Source: Pseudomonadota bacterium
Lineage (GTDB): Bacteria > Pseudomonadota > Gammaproteobacteria > Xanthomonadales > Xanthomonadaceae
DNA length: 64,000 nucleotides
NCBI GenBank assembly: GCA_023388355.1
Contig: JAEWGI010000037.1
Coordinates: forward strand, 1-64,000
Direction of reading: 5' to 3'
Shown here piece after piece: positions 45,788 through 54,052 of this stretch. Within the stretch, counting starts at the first letter, position 1, and the number at the start of each line of letters is the position of its first letter. The position numbers and the translations under genes were made by a program. The notes beneath the pieces were generated by a model. The model saw only the letters and a program-made list of their open reading frames with translations. It did no database searches and was not told where the DNA came from.

Positions 45788-46912
45788 ATGGATCCTTCCC
45801 GTCCCCGCGGCATCGTGCATGTCGTCAACTCGCTCGACTACGGCGGGCTCGAACGCGTGGTCGCGGACCTGGCGATCGAGCAGCGCGCGCGCGGGCTGGA
45901 CGTGCACGTATTCAGCATCTGCGACACCGGCGGCTTCCGCGACGGGCTGGAGGCCGCCGGCGTGCCGGTGACCGTGGCCGGCAAGCGCCGCACCCTGGAC
46001 CTGCACGTGCTGCGCCTGCTGCGCCGGGCCGCGGCGGGCGCCGACATCGTGCACAGCCACAACTTCGTGCCCAACTACTACGCCGCCGCCGCGATGGCCG
46101 GGCTGCGCGGCCGGCGTGCGCTGGTCAACACCTGTCACAACATGGGCACGCGCCTGGACAACCGGCGCCTGCGCCTGCTCTACCGCTGGTCGCTGCGCCG
46201 CAGCGCGCGGGTGGCGATGGTGGGCGAACAGGTGCGACGGCGCCTGGTGGAAGACGGCGTGGTGCCGGCGGCGCTCGCGGCCACCGTGCTCAACGGCATC
46301 CCGGTGCGGCGCTTCGGCCACGGCGCGGGCGCGCGCGCCGCGGCCCGCGCACGGCTGGGGATCGACGCCGACGTGCCGCTGATCGGCTGCGTGGGCCGGC
46401 TGGTGGAGCTGAAGAACCACCGCCTGCTGTTCGAGTGCCTGCCGCGGCTCGCGGTCGCGCACCCGGGCGTGCGCGTGCTCCTGGTCGGCGAAGGACCGCA
46501 CGAGGCGGCGCTGCGCGCGCAGGCCGAAGCGCTGGGGATCGCCGACCGGGTGCAGTTCGCCGGCGCCCGCGACGACGTGTCCACGCTGCTGCCGGCGCTG
46601 GACGTGTTCGCCCTGCCCTCGCTCACCGAGGGTCTGTCGATCGCCCTGCTCGAAGCCTGCGCCGCGGGCCTGGCGGTGGTGGCCTCGGAGGTCGGCGGCA
46701 ACCCGGAGATCGTGCGCGACGGCGTCACCGGCCGGCTGTTCGCCAGCGGCGACGGTCCGGCGCTGGGCGCGCTGCTGGACGGGCTGCTGGGCGACGCGCA
46801 GGCGCGCCAGCGGCTGGGCGGGGCCGCGCGCGCCTGGGTGCTGGAGAACGCGTCGGTCGAGGCGATGGGCGCCGGCTACGACCGCCTGTATCGCGAGGCG
46901 CTGGACGCCTGA
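45788..46912 (+). CDS. Glycosyltransferase family 4 (XrtA-associated type)
   Basis: 374 residues, GT-B fold. N-terminal domain IVHVVNSLDYGGLERVVADLA, with the donor-side Gly loop, VHSHNFVPNYYAAAAM and TCHNMGTRLDNRRLRLLYRW. C-terminal domain GCVGRLVELKNHRLLFECLPRL, RVLLVGEGPHEAALR, then FALPSLTEGLSIALLEACAAGLAVVASEVGGNPEIV, the EX7E nucleotide-sugar motif. The opening resembles the sugar transferase family often found in exosortase clusters (Stp2-like). Adds one sugar to the repeat unit at the cytosolic face; the sugar cannot be predicted. Confidence 0.88.
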   Translation: MDPSRPRGIVHVVNSLDYGGLERVVADLAIEQRARGLDVHVFSICDTGGFRDGLEAAGVPVTVAGKRRTLDLHVLRLLRRAAAGADIVHSHNFVPNYYAAAAMAGLRGRRALVNTCHNMGTRLDNRRLRLLYRWSLRRSARVAMVGEQVRRRLVEDGVVPAALAATVLNGIPVRRFGHGAGARAAARARLGIDADVPLIGCVGRLVELKNHRLLFECLPRLAVAHPGVRVLLVGEGPHEAALRAQAEALGIADRVQFAGARDDVSTLLPALDVFALPSLTEGLSIALLEACAAGLAVVASEVGGNPEIVRDGVTGRLFASGDGPALGALLDGLLGDAQARQRLGGAARAWVLENASVEAMGAGYDRLYREALDA

Positions 46913-46941
46913 CCCGGACTCAATGACGGCGGTCACTGGAT

Positions 46942-47038
46942 GACCGGACATGCGTCCGCTACACAGCGCCTCCCGCCTGACCGGACATGCGTCCGCTACA
47001 CAGCGCCTCCCGCCCGACCGGACATGCGTCTGCTGAAA
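46942..47038. repeat. 37-bp tandem repeat, about 2.6 copies
   Basis: The unit starting GACCGGACATGCGTCCGCTA begins at 46942, 46979 and 47016, a 37-bp period. Copies one and two are identical except at the last base or two; the third breaks off after GACCGGACATGCG. No spacer/repeat alternation is present, so it is not a CRISPR. It lies in the 346-bp gap after the GT4 gene. Confidence 0.85.
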
Positions 47039-47104
47039 GCCGCGGGGATGACGGACGCGTTCGTTCCTGCAAGCGCACAATGCCATCGCCGGGCAGTGCT
47101 GAAG

Positions 47105-47221
47105 CCCTCCCCTTCAAGGGGAGGGTTGGGTGGGGATGGTGTTGGCAGGCCTGATCCTGCAGCTCTCGGCTTGCGTCCATCGGACACCGTCCCCCCCCCG
47201 GCCCTCCCCCGGCAGGGAGGG
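47105..47221. repeat. Palindromic element, same family as 6.2 kb
   Basis: The 21-nt hairpin at 47105-47125 (CCCTCCCC/GGGGAGGG around TTCAA) is identical to that at 6241-6261 and is followed by the same GGGTTGGG-T/A-GGGGATGGTG flank. A second weaker hairpin, CCCTCCC...GGGAGGG, lies at 47202-47221. The preceding GCGGGGATGACG (47041-47052) also matches the 6.4 kb and 57.9 kb copies. It abuts the end of the beta-helix fusion gene (47259). Confidence 0.75.
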
Positions 47222-47258
47222 AGAAGACCGGCGCCGCATCGCATGGCCGGACGGAGCC

Positions 47259-50033
47259 TCAGCCGCTCGCGGCGCGCCTTGGCGCTGCCTCGGCCAGCCC
47301 GTAGCCCGGCCGCGGCACCACATGGTCGCGGTACTCGCCCGGATCCCCCGTCAAACCGGCCTCGGCCGCCTTGGCGATGTTGTAGGCCTCGCGCGCGCTG
47401 ACGTAGTGCAGCTTCCAGTCGCGGCCGTCGTTGTAGCGGGTTTCCAGGTAGGTGTGCGCCTGGTCCATCGCCTGGCCGAGCAGGGTGTCCATGTCCTCGT
47501 CCTCGGCGCCGTGGGTGTGGATCTTCACGAAGGTCCACTCCGGCCGGCCTTCGACGTGGATCCCGGCGTCCACCCAGGCGTCGATGCGGTCGCGCGCGGG
47601 CGGCGACACCGCGCGGATGTCGGAATTCTCGATCCGCGGTAGCACGCCCCACTTGCGGCTCTTCCAGCGGAAGCCCAGCGGGCCCTGGATGATCATCAGC
47701 TCGCCCTGCTCGCTGCCGCCGACCTTCACCCGCGGGCCGGTGTCGTGCGACTTCGGGCGCTTCGGATCGTCCTTGGCGTAGTAGATCCGGTTGACCGCAC
47801 GCGTCTGGCACGGATCGGGCGCCGACGGCAGGGTGAAATCGGCATAGCAGCCGGTCTCGCGCAGCACCAGCAGCTCGTTGTCCACGCCGCAGTGGCGACC
47901 GGTCGGATGGCTGTTGTCGAGCGCCCAGTTGCCGTGGATGAAGGCCCAGCGCGGCTGACCGGTGGCCGGGTCGCGCGGCAGCGCGTCGTGGCGCGAGGCC
48001 AGCAGTTCGGTGAAGCGCGCGAGCGTGGTGCGCAGGTTGGCTTCGGTGTCGTTGTCGTGGTGCAGATGGATCTCGATTTCGCCCAGGCCCTGCCGACACA
48101 GCTCCACCAGCGCGTCCAGGTGCTCCTCGCGGTACTCCTCCTCGGGATAGAAGAAGGTGTGCACCGGCGGCCGGCCGTCGGCGTCGCGATGGTTTTCGCA
48201 CAGCTTCGGCAGGTCGCGGCGCCAGCGCGCCACGCGCTCGCGCTCCTTGGCCAGGTCGGGCTTGCCCCAGGCCGGCTCGTAGTGGTCGACGAAGCAGAAC
48301 ATCAGGTGGCGGGTGGTGCCGGCCGGCACCGGCGCGCGCCAGTCCTGGCGCATCCAGGCCAGCAGCCAGCCGGTGACGTGGCGCCTGCGCATCATCACCA
48401 GCACGAAGGCAAGACCCGCGAGCGCCAGCAGGCCCGCTCCAAGAAGCATCAACGTCATCGGCGTCATCCAGTTCGCGGCCCATGGCCAGGCGTGTTGCAG
48501 GCGGGCCAGGCCCGAGAGTGCGACCACGGCGGTGTCGCCCGCCATCGCGCGCAGTTCCTGTCCCGGCGGCGCGTCGCCGGGCGGGCGGCGCAGATCGATC
48601 GCGCCGATCGCCGCGCCATCGGCAATCGTCTCGTAGGCGCCGATGGTCGGCACCGTGGACGAGCGCGCGGCGCCGAGGATGTCGCTGCCGGCATCGGTCA
48701 GCGGAGTGCCGGCGCCGAGCGCCGCGCTGCCCGCCAGCGGGCGGCCGCTGGCATCGACCAGGAAGCGGGCTTCCACGCTGTGGGCGTCGACGCCCATGCC
48801 GCGGCGCCAGCCGTCGAACCCGGTCAGGGGCAGCGCCAGCGGTGAATCGGGGCGATGGTCGACGAAGCGGCAGGGACGCCCGCCGCGCGGGTAGCCGTTG
48901 AAGTCGATCCGGGGCGATCCGGCCAGCGCCGACAGGCCGCCGAGTTCGGGCGACCAGCGGATCTCCACGCAGTGGCCGCCGTCCTGCACCACCAGGTTGT
49001 TGAGCAGGGTCGCGCCGGTATTCGGCGGCCGCCCGGCGTCGCCGTGCCAGTCCTGGAACACGATGCCGAAGAACAGCGCGGCCTGGCCGTCGCGGGCGGC
49101 ATCGATGATGGTGTTGTGCACGACCACGGTGTCCAGGCTGGCGTACAGGCCGATGCCGGCATGGCGCGTGTTGCGCACCACGTTGTTGCGCACGATGCCG
49201 CGGATCGCCTCATGGTAGCCGGGGTTGGCGTCGAGGTCGAAGAAGTCGACGCTGGTGTCGAAGCCGGCCAGGATGCCCGCGTCGCCGGTGTTCTCGATCC
49301 GGTTGCGCTGGATCACCACGTCGCGCGCGCCGCCCTTGAAGTACAGGCCGGTGGTGGCGATGTCGTGGATGTGGCTGTCCTCGACGACCATGCCGTCGCC
49401 GTTGACGTTGTCGATGCCGTCGGCGTTGCTGGGGTCTCGGCGGCCGGTGCCGTGGATCTCCACCCGGCGGATGGTCACGCGCCGCGAGCGCGGCGTGACC
49501 TTGATCCCGTCGCGGCCGGTGTCGCGCACCAGCAGGTCCTCCAGCAGCACGTCGGAGGCGCCGGTGTCGCTGTCCGGCCCGCCCTGGTACCAGTTGGTCT
49601 GCAGCATCACGCCGTAGTAGTGCCCGCCGCTGATCTCCAGGTTCGACAGCACGCTGCCGGAGGCGTCCGGATCGATCTGCACGGTCACCGAGTCGGGCGT
49701 GTCCGGATCGCAGTGGATGTGGGCGCGCCCACCCGGCGCCGAGCGCAGCGTCAGCCGCACCCGCAGGCGCACGTCGCACTCGTCGTAGCGTCCCTGCCCC
49801 GCGCGACCGTCGATCTCCACCACGTCGCCCGCGGAGACCACGCCGTTGGCAGGATCGAGCGCGCGCCGGATGCTGCGGAACGGCTTGGCCGCGGAGCCGT
49901 CGCCATCGGCGTCGCTGCCGGCGCCGGACACGTGCCAAGTCGTCGCCATCGCCGGCCACGCGCAGACGGCCGCGAGCATCGCCAGGCAGATCGGCAGGAT
50001 GCGGCGTTTGCGGTCGATGGGCTGTCGGGCCAT
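47259..50033 (-). CDS. Beta-helix / membrane / deacetylase-like fusion protein
   Basis: 924 residues, one uninterrupted frame. Signal peptide about 10-31 (ILPICLAMLAAVCAWPAMA). Residues ~32-515 are a right-handed parallel beta-helix (NLEISGGHYYGVMLQTNWYQ, VEDSHIHDIATTGLYFKGG, VIQRNRIENTGDAGILAGFD, AGIGLYASLDTVVVHNTII). One TM helix ~526-548 (PMTLMLLGAGLLALAGLAFVLVM) is followed by a basic MMRRR. Residues ~575-924 resemble polysaccharide-deacetylase-type barrels (FCFVDHYEPAWGKPD, VHTFFYPEEEYREEHLDALV, GEIEIHLHHDNDTEANLR, WAFIHGNWALDNS), but lack the TFDDG motif. Start MARQPIDRKRR, not the longer Arg-rich extension. Inferred role: modification or cleavage of the polymer. By the positive-inside rule the C-domain would be cytoplasmic. 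Confidence 0.78.
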   Translation of the reverse strand: MARQPIDRKRRILPICLAMLAAVCAWPAMATTWHVSGAGSDADGDGSAAKPFRSIRRALDPANGVVSAGDVVEIDGRAGQGRYDECDVRLRVRLTLRSAPGGRAHIHCDPDTPDSVTVQIDPDASGSVLSNLEISGGHYYGVMLQTNWYQGGPDSDTGASDVLLEDLLVRDTGRDGIKVTPRSRRVTIRRVEIHGTGRRDPSNADGIDNVNGDGMVVEDSHIHDIATTGLYFKGGARDVVIQRNRIENTGDAGILAGFDTSVDFFDLDANPGYHEAIRGIVRNNVVRNTRHAGIGLYASLDTVVVHNTIIDAARDGQAALFFGIVFQDWHGDAGRPPNTGATLLNNLVVQDGGHCVEIRWSPELGGLSALAGSPRIDFNGYPRGGRPCRFVDHRPDSPLALPLTGFDGWRRGMGVDAHSVEARFLVDASGRPLAGSAALGAGTPLTDAGSDILGAARSSTVPTIGAYETIADGAAIGAIDLRRPPGDAPPGQELRAMAGDTAVVALSGLARLQHAWPWAANWMTPMTLMLLGAGLLALAGLAFVLVMMRRRHVTGWLLAWMRQDWRAPVPAGTTRHLMFCFVDHYEPAWGKPDLAKERERVARWRRDLPKLCENHRDADGRPPVHTFFYPEEEYREEHLDALVELCRQGLGEIEIHLHHDNDTEANLRTTLARFTELLASRHDALPRDPATGQPRWAFIHGNWALDNSHPTGRHCGVDNELLVLRETGCYADFTLPSAPDPCQTRAVNRIYYAKDDPKRPKSHDTGPRVKVGGSEQGELMIIQGPLGFRWKSRKWGVLPRIENSDIRAVSPPARDRIDAWVDAGIHVEGRPEWTFVKIHTHGAEDEDMDTLLGQAMDQAHTYLETRYNDGRDWKLHYVSAREAYNIAKAAEAGLTGDPGEYRDHVVPRPGYGLAEAAPRRAASG

Positions 50034-50235
50034 GCGGCGTGCGGTCTCCTGGCGGGCAATAGGCACCCGCCGGCGACACGCGCAACGGCGCGCCGCCCGC
50101 GGCATGTCCTGCGATCGAAAACGCGCTTTGCGCGGGTTTGCGGCCACGCCGTCCGGCCGTGCGCGGTTTCCGCGTAACCGGATGGGAAGGACCCGTGCGC
50201 CGCGCGGACGGGGCCGCTGGGGACGGAGCAGGATC

Positions 50236-51231
50236 GTGAAAAAGCGTACCGCGGCGAGGATGTTGTCGCGCACCGGCCTGGGCCGGCTGTTCGCGACGCT
50301 GTTGCCTTCATCGGGCATCCTGGTCCTCAACTACCACCGCATCGGCGACGGCAGCGCATCGCCCTACGACCGCGAGCTGTACAGCGCCGATGCCGAGGCG
50401 TTCGACGCCCAGATCGCCCGCCTGGCGCGCGACTGCGACGTGATCTCGCCCGCCGACATCGAAACGGTGGCCGGTCGCCGCGGCCGCCACGTGCTGGTGA
50501 CCTTCGACGACGGCTACCTCGACAACTACGACACGGCGTTCCCGATCCTGCGGCAGCACGGCGTGCCGGCCACGTTCTTCATCGCCACCGGCTATATCGA
50601 TCGGCCGCGGCTGCCGTGGTGGGACGAGATCGCCTGGCTGGTCCGGTCCACCGCGGCGGCGCGACTGGACCTGCGGCCGTGGCTGCCGGCGCCGCTGGCG
50701 CCGGTGGACGGAACCGAAGCCGCCATCCATGCCATCCTGCGCGCGTACAAGTCGCTGCCGGCGACGGAAGCGGACGGCCTGCTGGCGCGACTGCGCATCG
50801 AATCCGGCGTCGACACCCCCGAAAGCATCGACAGGCTGTGGATGGACTGGGACATGATCCGGGACATGGCGGCGCATGGCATGACCATCGGCGGGCACAC
50901 CGTCGACCACCCCGTGCTTTCGCGCCTGCCGGTGGAGCGCCAGCGCCACGAGATCGAGACCTGCGCGCTGCGGCTGCGCGCCGAAACCGGGCGGCCGATG
51001 GAATATTTCGCCTACCCGGTCGGCAGCCCCTGGGCGTTCGGCGCCGACACCCGCGCCTGCCTGGAGGCTGCCGGCGTCAAGCGCGCGTTCTCCTTCTACG
51101 GCGGCCATGCAAGCGCCGACTCGCCGCGCCTGGACACCCCGCGCATGGCCATGGAGCGCGACGTGGGCCTGGACGACATCGCCGCCATGCTGTGCCTGCC
51201 GCGCCTGTTCTGCAGATTCGACCCGGCATGA
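50236..51231 (+). CDS. Polysaccharide deacetylase (NodB domain)
   Basis: 331 residues, GTG start at 50236 with GGAG (50225-50228) seven bases upstream. The NodB domain shows the metal/catalytic motif HVLVTFDDGYLDNYDTAFPILRQHGVPATFFIATGYID (Asp-Asp of TFDDG) and the histidines of MTIGGHTVDHPVLSRLP (H-x3-H variant HTVDH). EYFAYPVGSPWAFG is the later conserved Arg/Tyr strand. It opens LVLNYHRIGDG, a usual lead-in. It would remove N-acetyl groups from HexNAc residues of the exported or lipid-linked polymer. No clear signal peptide; the N-terminus is basic, so location is uncertain. Confidence 0.9.
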   Translation: MKKRTAARMLSRTGLGRLFATLLPSSGILVLNYHRIGDGSASPYDRELYSADAEAFDAQIARLARDCDVISPADIETVAGRRGRHVLVTFDDGYLDNYDTAFPILRQHGVPATFFIATGYIDRPRLPWWDEIAWLVRSTAAARLDLRPWLPAPLAPVDGTEAAIHAILRAYKSLPATEADGLLARLRIESGVDTPESIDRLWMDWDMIRDMAAHGMTIGGHTVDHPVLSRLPVERQRHEIETCALRLRAETGRPMEYFAYPVGSPWAFGADTRACLEAAGVKRAFSFYGGHASADSPRLDTPRMAMERDVGLDDIAAMLCLPRLFCRFDPA

Positions 51232-51247
51232 TCCCGGAGCCCGGCGC

Positions 51248-51988
51248 ATGAGCGCGCAGACCGATTTCCTCGCCCTGTACCGCGAGCTCGGGATCGATCC
51301 GTCCTGTTCGCCGGAGGCGTTCAAGCGCGCCTACCGCCGGCGGGTGTCGGAGCTGCATCCGGACCGCACCGGCGAGGGCATCGCCGGCGAGGAGAAGCTC
51401 AAGCTGCTCAACCTGGGCTATGCCGCGGCGCTGGACTTCCTGCAGGCGCACGGCAGGTTCCCCGGCGCACCGGCGGCCGCCCCGCGGCCGCACGCGCCCG
51501 GACCCTCGACGTCGCTGCCGCGCGTGCAGGCGCGGCACGAACCGCAGGACCAGCCCGGAGCGCCGCGCCAGCGGCGCTGGCTGAGTCTGGTGCTGGTGGC
51601 GCTTGCGATCCTGGTGGTGGGCGCGCAGCTGGCCGGGCGCGACGGGGAGGCCAACGCGCCGGTGTCCGAAGCGCCCCGCCCCGCCGCGTCAGGGGCGCAT
51701 GCGGCGGCGACAGCGCCGGTGGAGGCGGCGCTCGAGACCGGCCTGTCCGCGGACGAGGTGCTGCATGCCTTCGGCGGGCCCACCGACACCGCCGGGGACG
51801 GACGGCTGTGGCACTACGGCCCCTCGTGGATCCGCCTGTCGTGCAGCCGGGTCGTGGACTGGTACAGCTCGCCGCTCAAGCCACTGGGACTGTCGTCGAT
51901 GCATCCCGACGCGCCGGCCGACGCCGACGCGCGCGAGGGCGGCTGCGCCGAACTCGATCCCGCGATCGCGCGACGCCACCGTCGATAG
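51248..51988 (+). CDS. J-domain single-pass membrane protein
   Basis: 246 residues. Residues 1-65 are a DnaJ J-domain: DFLALYRELGIDPSCSPEAFKRAYRRRVSELHPDRTGE with the essential HPD at 37-39, then EKLKLLNLGYAAALDFL. A Pro/Ala linker precedes one TM helix (WLSLVLVALAILVVGAQLAG, about 100-119), then a periplasmic domain (GLSADEVLHAFGGPTDTAGDGRLWHYGPSWIRLSCSRVVDWYSS), whose 'EV...G.P......WxYG' pattern recalls small outer-membrane assembly (SmpA/BamE-like) folds. It could recruit DnaK to the membrane for assembly of the polysaccharide machinery. It follows the deacetylase by 16 bp. Confidence 0.82.
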   Translation: MSAQTDFLALYRELGIDPSCSPEAFKRAYRRRVSELHPDRTGEGIAGEEKLKLLNLGYAAALDFLQAHGRFPGAPAAAPRPHAPGPSTSLPRVQARHEPQDQPGAPRQRRWLSLVLVALAILVVGAQLAGRDGEANAPVSEAPRPAASGAHAAATAPVEAALETGLSADEVLHAFGGPTDTAGDGRLWHYGPSWIRLSCSRVVDWYSSPLKPLGLSSMHPDAPADADAREGGCAELDPAIARRHRR

Positions 51989-52098
51989 CGCGTCGATAGC
52001 GCGCGGGATGCGTCGTCCCCGCGCAGGCGCGGAGCCGGTGTCTTCCGGTGGTCCGGTGGCGCGCCTTCCGCCGGCGGCGACAGGATCGCCGCGACCGC

Positions 52099-53682
52099 TC
52101 AGGCCGCCACTTCCTCTTCCGGCGGCGCCCGCCCCTCGGCCTCGGCCTGGAGCACGCTGCGGCGGATCTTGCCGGTGCTGGTCTTGGGCAGCGCGTCGCG
52201 GAACTCCACCGTCCGCGGCACCATGAATTCCTCGAGGTTCGCCCGGCAGTGGGCCAGGATGGCGCGGGCGTCCAGCTCCCCGCTGTCGCGCACGACGATG
52301 GCCTTGAGCGCATGCCCCATCACCGGGTCGGGCACGCCCACCAGCGCGGCCTCGCGCACGCCGGGCAGCGCGTAGAGCACGTTCTCGACTTCCTTGGGGC
52401 TGACCTTCTCGCCGCGCGACTTGAGGATGTCGTCCTTGCGCCCGACGAAGTACAAAAAGCCCTCGTCGTCCATCCGGAACAGGTCGCCGGTGTGCAGCAC
52501 CTTCTCCCAGGGATAGCGGCCCGGGCGCAGCGCCTTCGCGGTTGCTTCCTCGTTGCGCCAGTAGCCCTGCATCACGTGTCCGCCGCGCACCACCAGCTCG
52601 CCCACGGTGCCCGGCGGCAGCGGCCGGCCTTCGTCGTCGGCCACCCAGACCTCGGTCCCGGGAATGGCGATGCCGACGCTGTCGGGGCGCGTGGCCAGCT
52701 GCGCGGGCGGCAGCCAGGTGCAGCGCTTGGATTCGGTCATCCCGTACATCGAGAACACCTTCGCGTTCGGGAAGATCTCCTGCAGCCTGAGGATGTGCGC
52801 CGGCGGCAGCGCCGCGGCGGTGTTGGTGATGTAGCGCACGCTCCGGGCCCAGTCCGGGTCGAAGTTGCGGATCTGCACGATCAGCGCCGCCATCGTCGGC
52901 ACCAGCGGGAAGCCGGTCACCTGCTCGGAGGCCAGCAGCGGGAGCACCTTCTGCGGGAAGGCGAACGACTTTTCCAGCACCAGGGTGGCGCCCTTCCTGA
53001 CGCACATCAGCAACTGGTACAGGCCATAGTCGAACGACAGCGGCAGCACGCTCAGCACCACGTCGTCCTCGTTCGCCTCCAGGTAGGTGGTGACCGAGGT
53101 GGCGGCGTGCTCGATGTTCCGGTGCGTCATCATGACGCCCTTGGGATTGCCGGTGGACCCCGAGGTGTAGACCAGCATCGCCAGGTCGATGTCGACGCCG
53201 GCGGGGCGCGCGGCGGCGGCGCCGGGCGCGACGACGGTGGTGAATGCCTCGTAGTCCCGGGCGACGACCGGGGCATCGGCGGGAAGCCCGTCGACCACCA
53301 CCACCGCACGCACGCTCGGCGCCTGCGCCGCCGCGGCGAACGCCACCGGCGCCAGGCTGGCCTGGGTGAACAGCACCGACGCCTCGCAGTTGTTGAGCAC
53401 GAAGGCCAGCTTGTCGGTCTTGGTGGTGGCGTTGACCACGCTGAAGACGCCGCCGGCGCGCAGCGTGCCGAACACCGCGATCGCGGCCTCGACCCGGTTG
53501 TCGAGGAACACCACGCAGCGCTCGCCGTTGGCGAAGCCGGCGTGCTCGACCAGGCCGTCGGCGAAGCGGTCGGCGGCGGCGTCGAGCACGGCGTAGCTGG
53601 TCCTGCCGCCTGCGTGCACGATCGCGGTGTGCTGCGGCCGGCGCGCCGCGGCGGCGGCGAGGTGGTGTTCGTAGCGGTTCAT
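52099..53682 (-). CDS. Acyl-CoA ligase (AMP-forming), exosortase A-associated
   Basis: 527 residues, ANL superfamily. Motifs: LVYTSGSTGNPKGVMMTHRN (P-loop-like A3), FSMYGMTESKRCTWLPP (A5), VLHTGDLFRMDDEGFLYFVGRKDDILKSRGEKVSPKEVENVLY (A7/A8 hinge), and PKTSTGKIRRSVLQ (A10 with the catalytic Lys). It would adenylate an acyl or amino acid and load it on the carrier protein encoded just upstream in the operon (overlap ATGA). This ligase/ACP pair plus a PLP decarboxylase is characteristic of XrtA-type polysaccharide clusters; the substrate is unknown. Confidence 0.9.
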   Translation of the reverse strand: MNRYEHHLAAAAARRPQHTAIVHAGGRTSYAVLDAAADRFADGLVEHAGFANGERCVVFLDNRVEAAIAVFGTLRAGGVFSVVNATTKTDKLAFVLNNCEASVLFTQASLAPVAFAAAAQAPSVRAVVVVDGLPADAPVVARDYEAFTTVVAPGAAAARPAGVDIDLAMLVYTSGSTGNPKGVMMTHRNIEHAATSVTTYLEANEDDVVLSVLPLSFDYGLYQLLMCVRKGATLVLEKSFAFPQKVLPLLASEQVTGFPLVPTMAALIVQIRNFDPDWARSVRYITNTAAALPPAHILRLQEIFPNAKVFSMYGMTESKRCTWLPPAQLATRPDSVGIAIPGTEVWVADDEGRPLPPGTVGELVVRGGHVMQGYWRNEEATAKALRPGRYPWEKVLHTGDLFRMDDEGFLYFVGRKDDILKSRGEKVSPKEVENVLYALPGVREAALVGVPDPVMGHALKAIVVRDSGELDARAILAHCRANLEEFMVPRTVEFRDALPKTSTGKIRRSVLQAEAEGRAPPEEEVAA

Positions 53683-53939
53683 GCCGCGTTCCCGGACTCG
53701 GCCAGCTTGCGCTCGGCGTAGGCGGTGATGCCGGCGATGCTGCCCAGGTTCTCGGGCACCACGTCCTCGTCGTCGACCAGGAAGCCGAAGGTTTCCTCCA
53801 GCCAGGTCACCAGGGTGAGCACGCCGATCGAGTCGATGACGCCGGCCTCGAGCAGGTCCATGTCGAGGCCGGGGGCAGTGTCGTCGCCGGGAAAGGTGGT
53901 GACGATGAAGTCGTGGATGATGTCTTGCGTGGAAGCCAT
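53679..53939 (-). CDS. Acyl carrier protein
   Basis: 86 residues, ATG 53939. DLLEAGVIDSIGVLTLVTWLEETFGF contains the phosphopantetheine-attachment Ser37 in DSIG, followed by helix III (VVPENLGSIAGITAYAERKL). It carries a thioester-bound intermediate for the ligase encoded next, with which it overlaps by four bases. The frame stays open upstream into unrelated sequence, so a longer protein could be wrongly called; MASTQDIIHDFI is the correct ACP start. Likely tailored to decoration of the polysaccharide rather than fatty-acid synthesis. Confidence 0.88.
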   Translation of the reverse strand: MASTQDIIHDFIVTTFPGDDTAPGLDMDLLEAGVIDSIGVLTLVTWLEETFGFLVDDEDVVPENLGSIAGITAYAERKLAESGNAA

Positions 53940-54052
53940 GCGGATGTCTGGAATGTGGGGTCGGGAGGGCGTGCGCGGCACGCCCGCGGCGGGTGGCGCC
54001 GCGGTCGGATTGGAACAGATTGCGGCGGTGGACGGAACCGCGGCCGGCCCGC

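Noticed and set aside
46942..47038. Possible CRISPR array
   Set aside because: Repeat copies are directly adjacent with no unique spacers, only 2.6 copies, and no cas gene is nearby.
47259..50033. Frameshifted fusion of two separate genes
   Set aside because: The frame is continuous through the beta-helix, the TM helix and the C-domain, with normal linker composition and no internal ribosome site or start at the junction that looks better.
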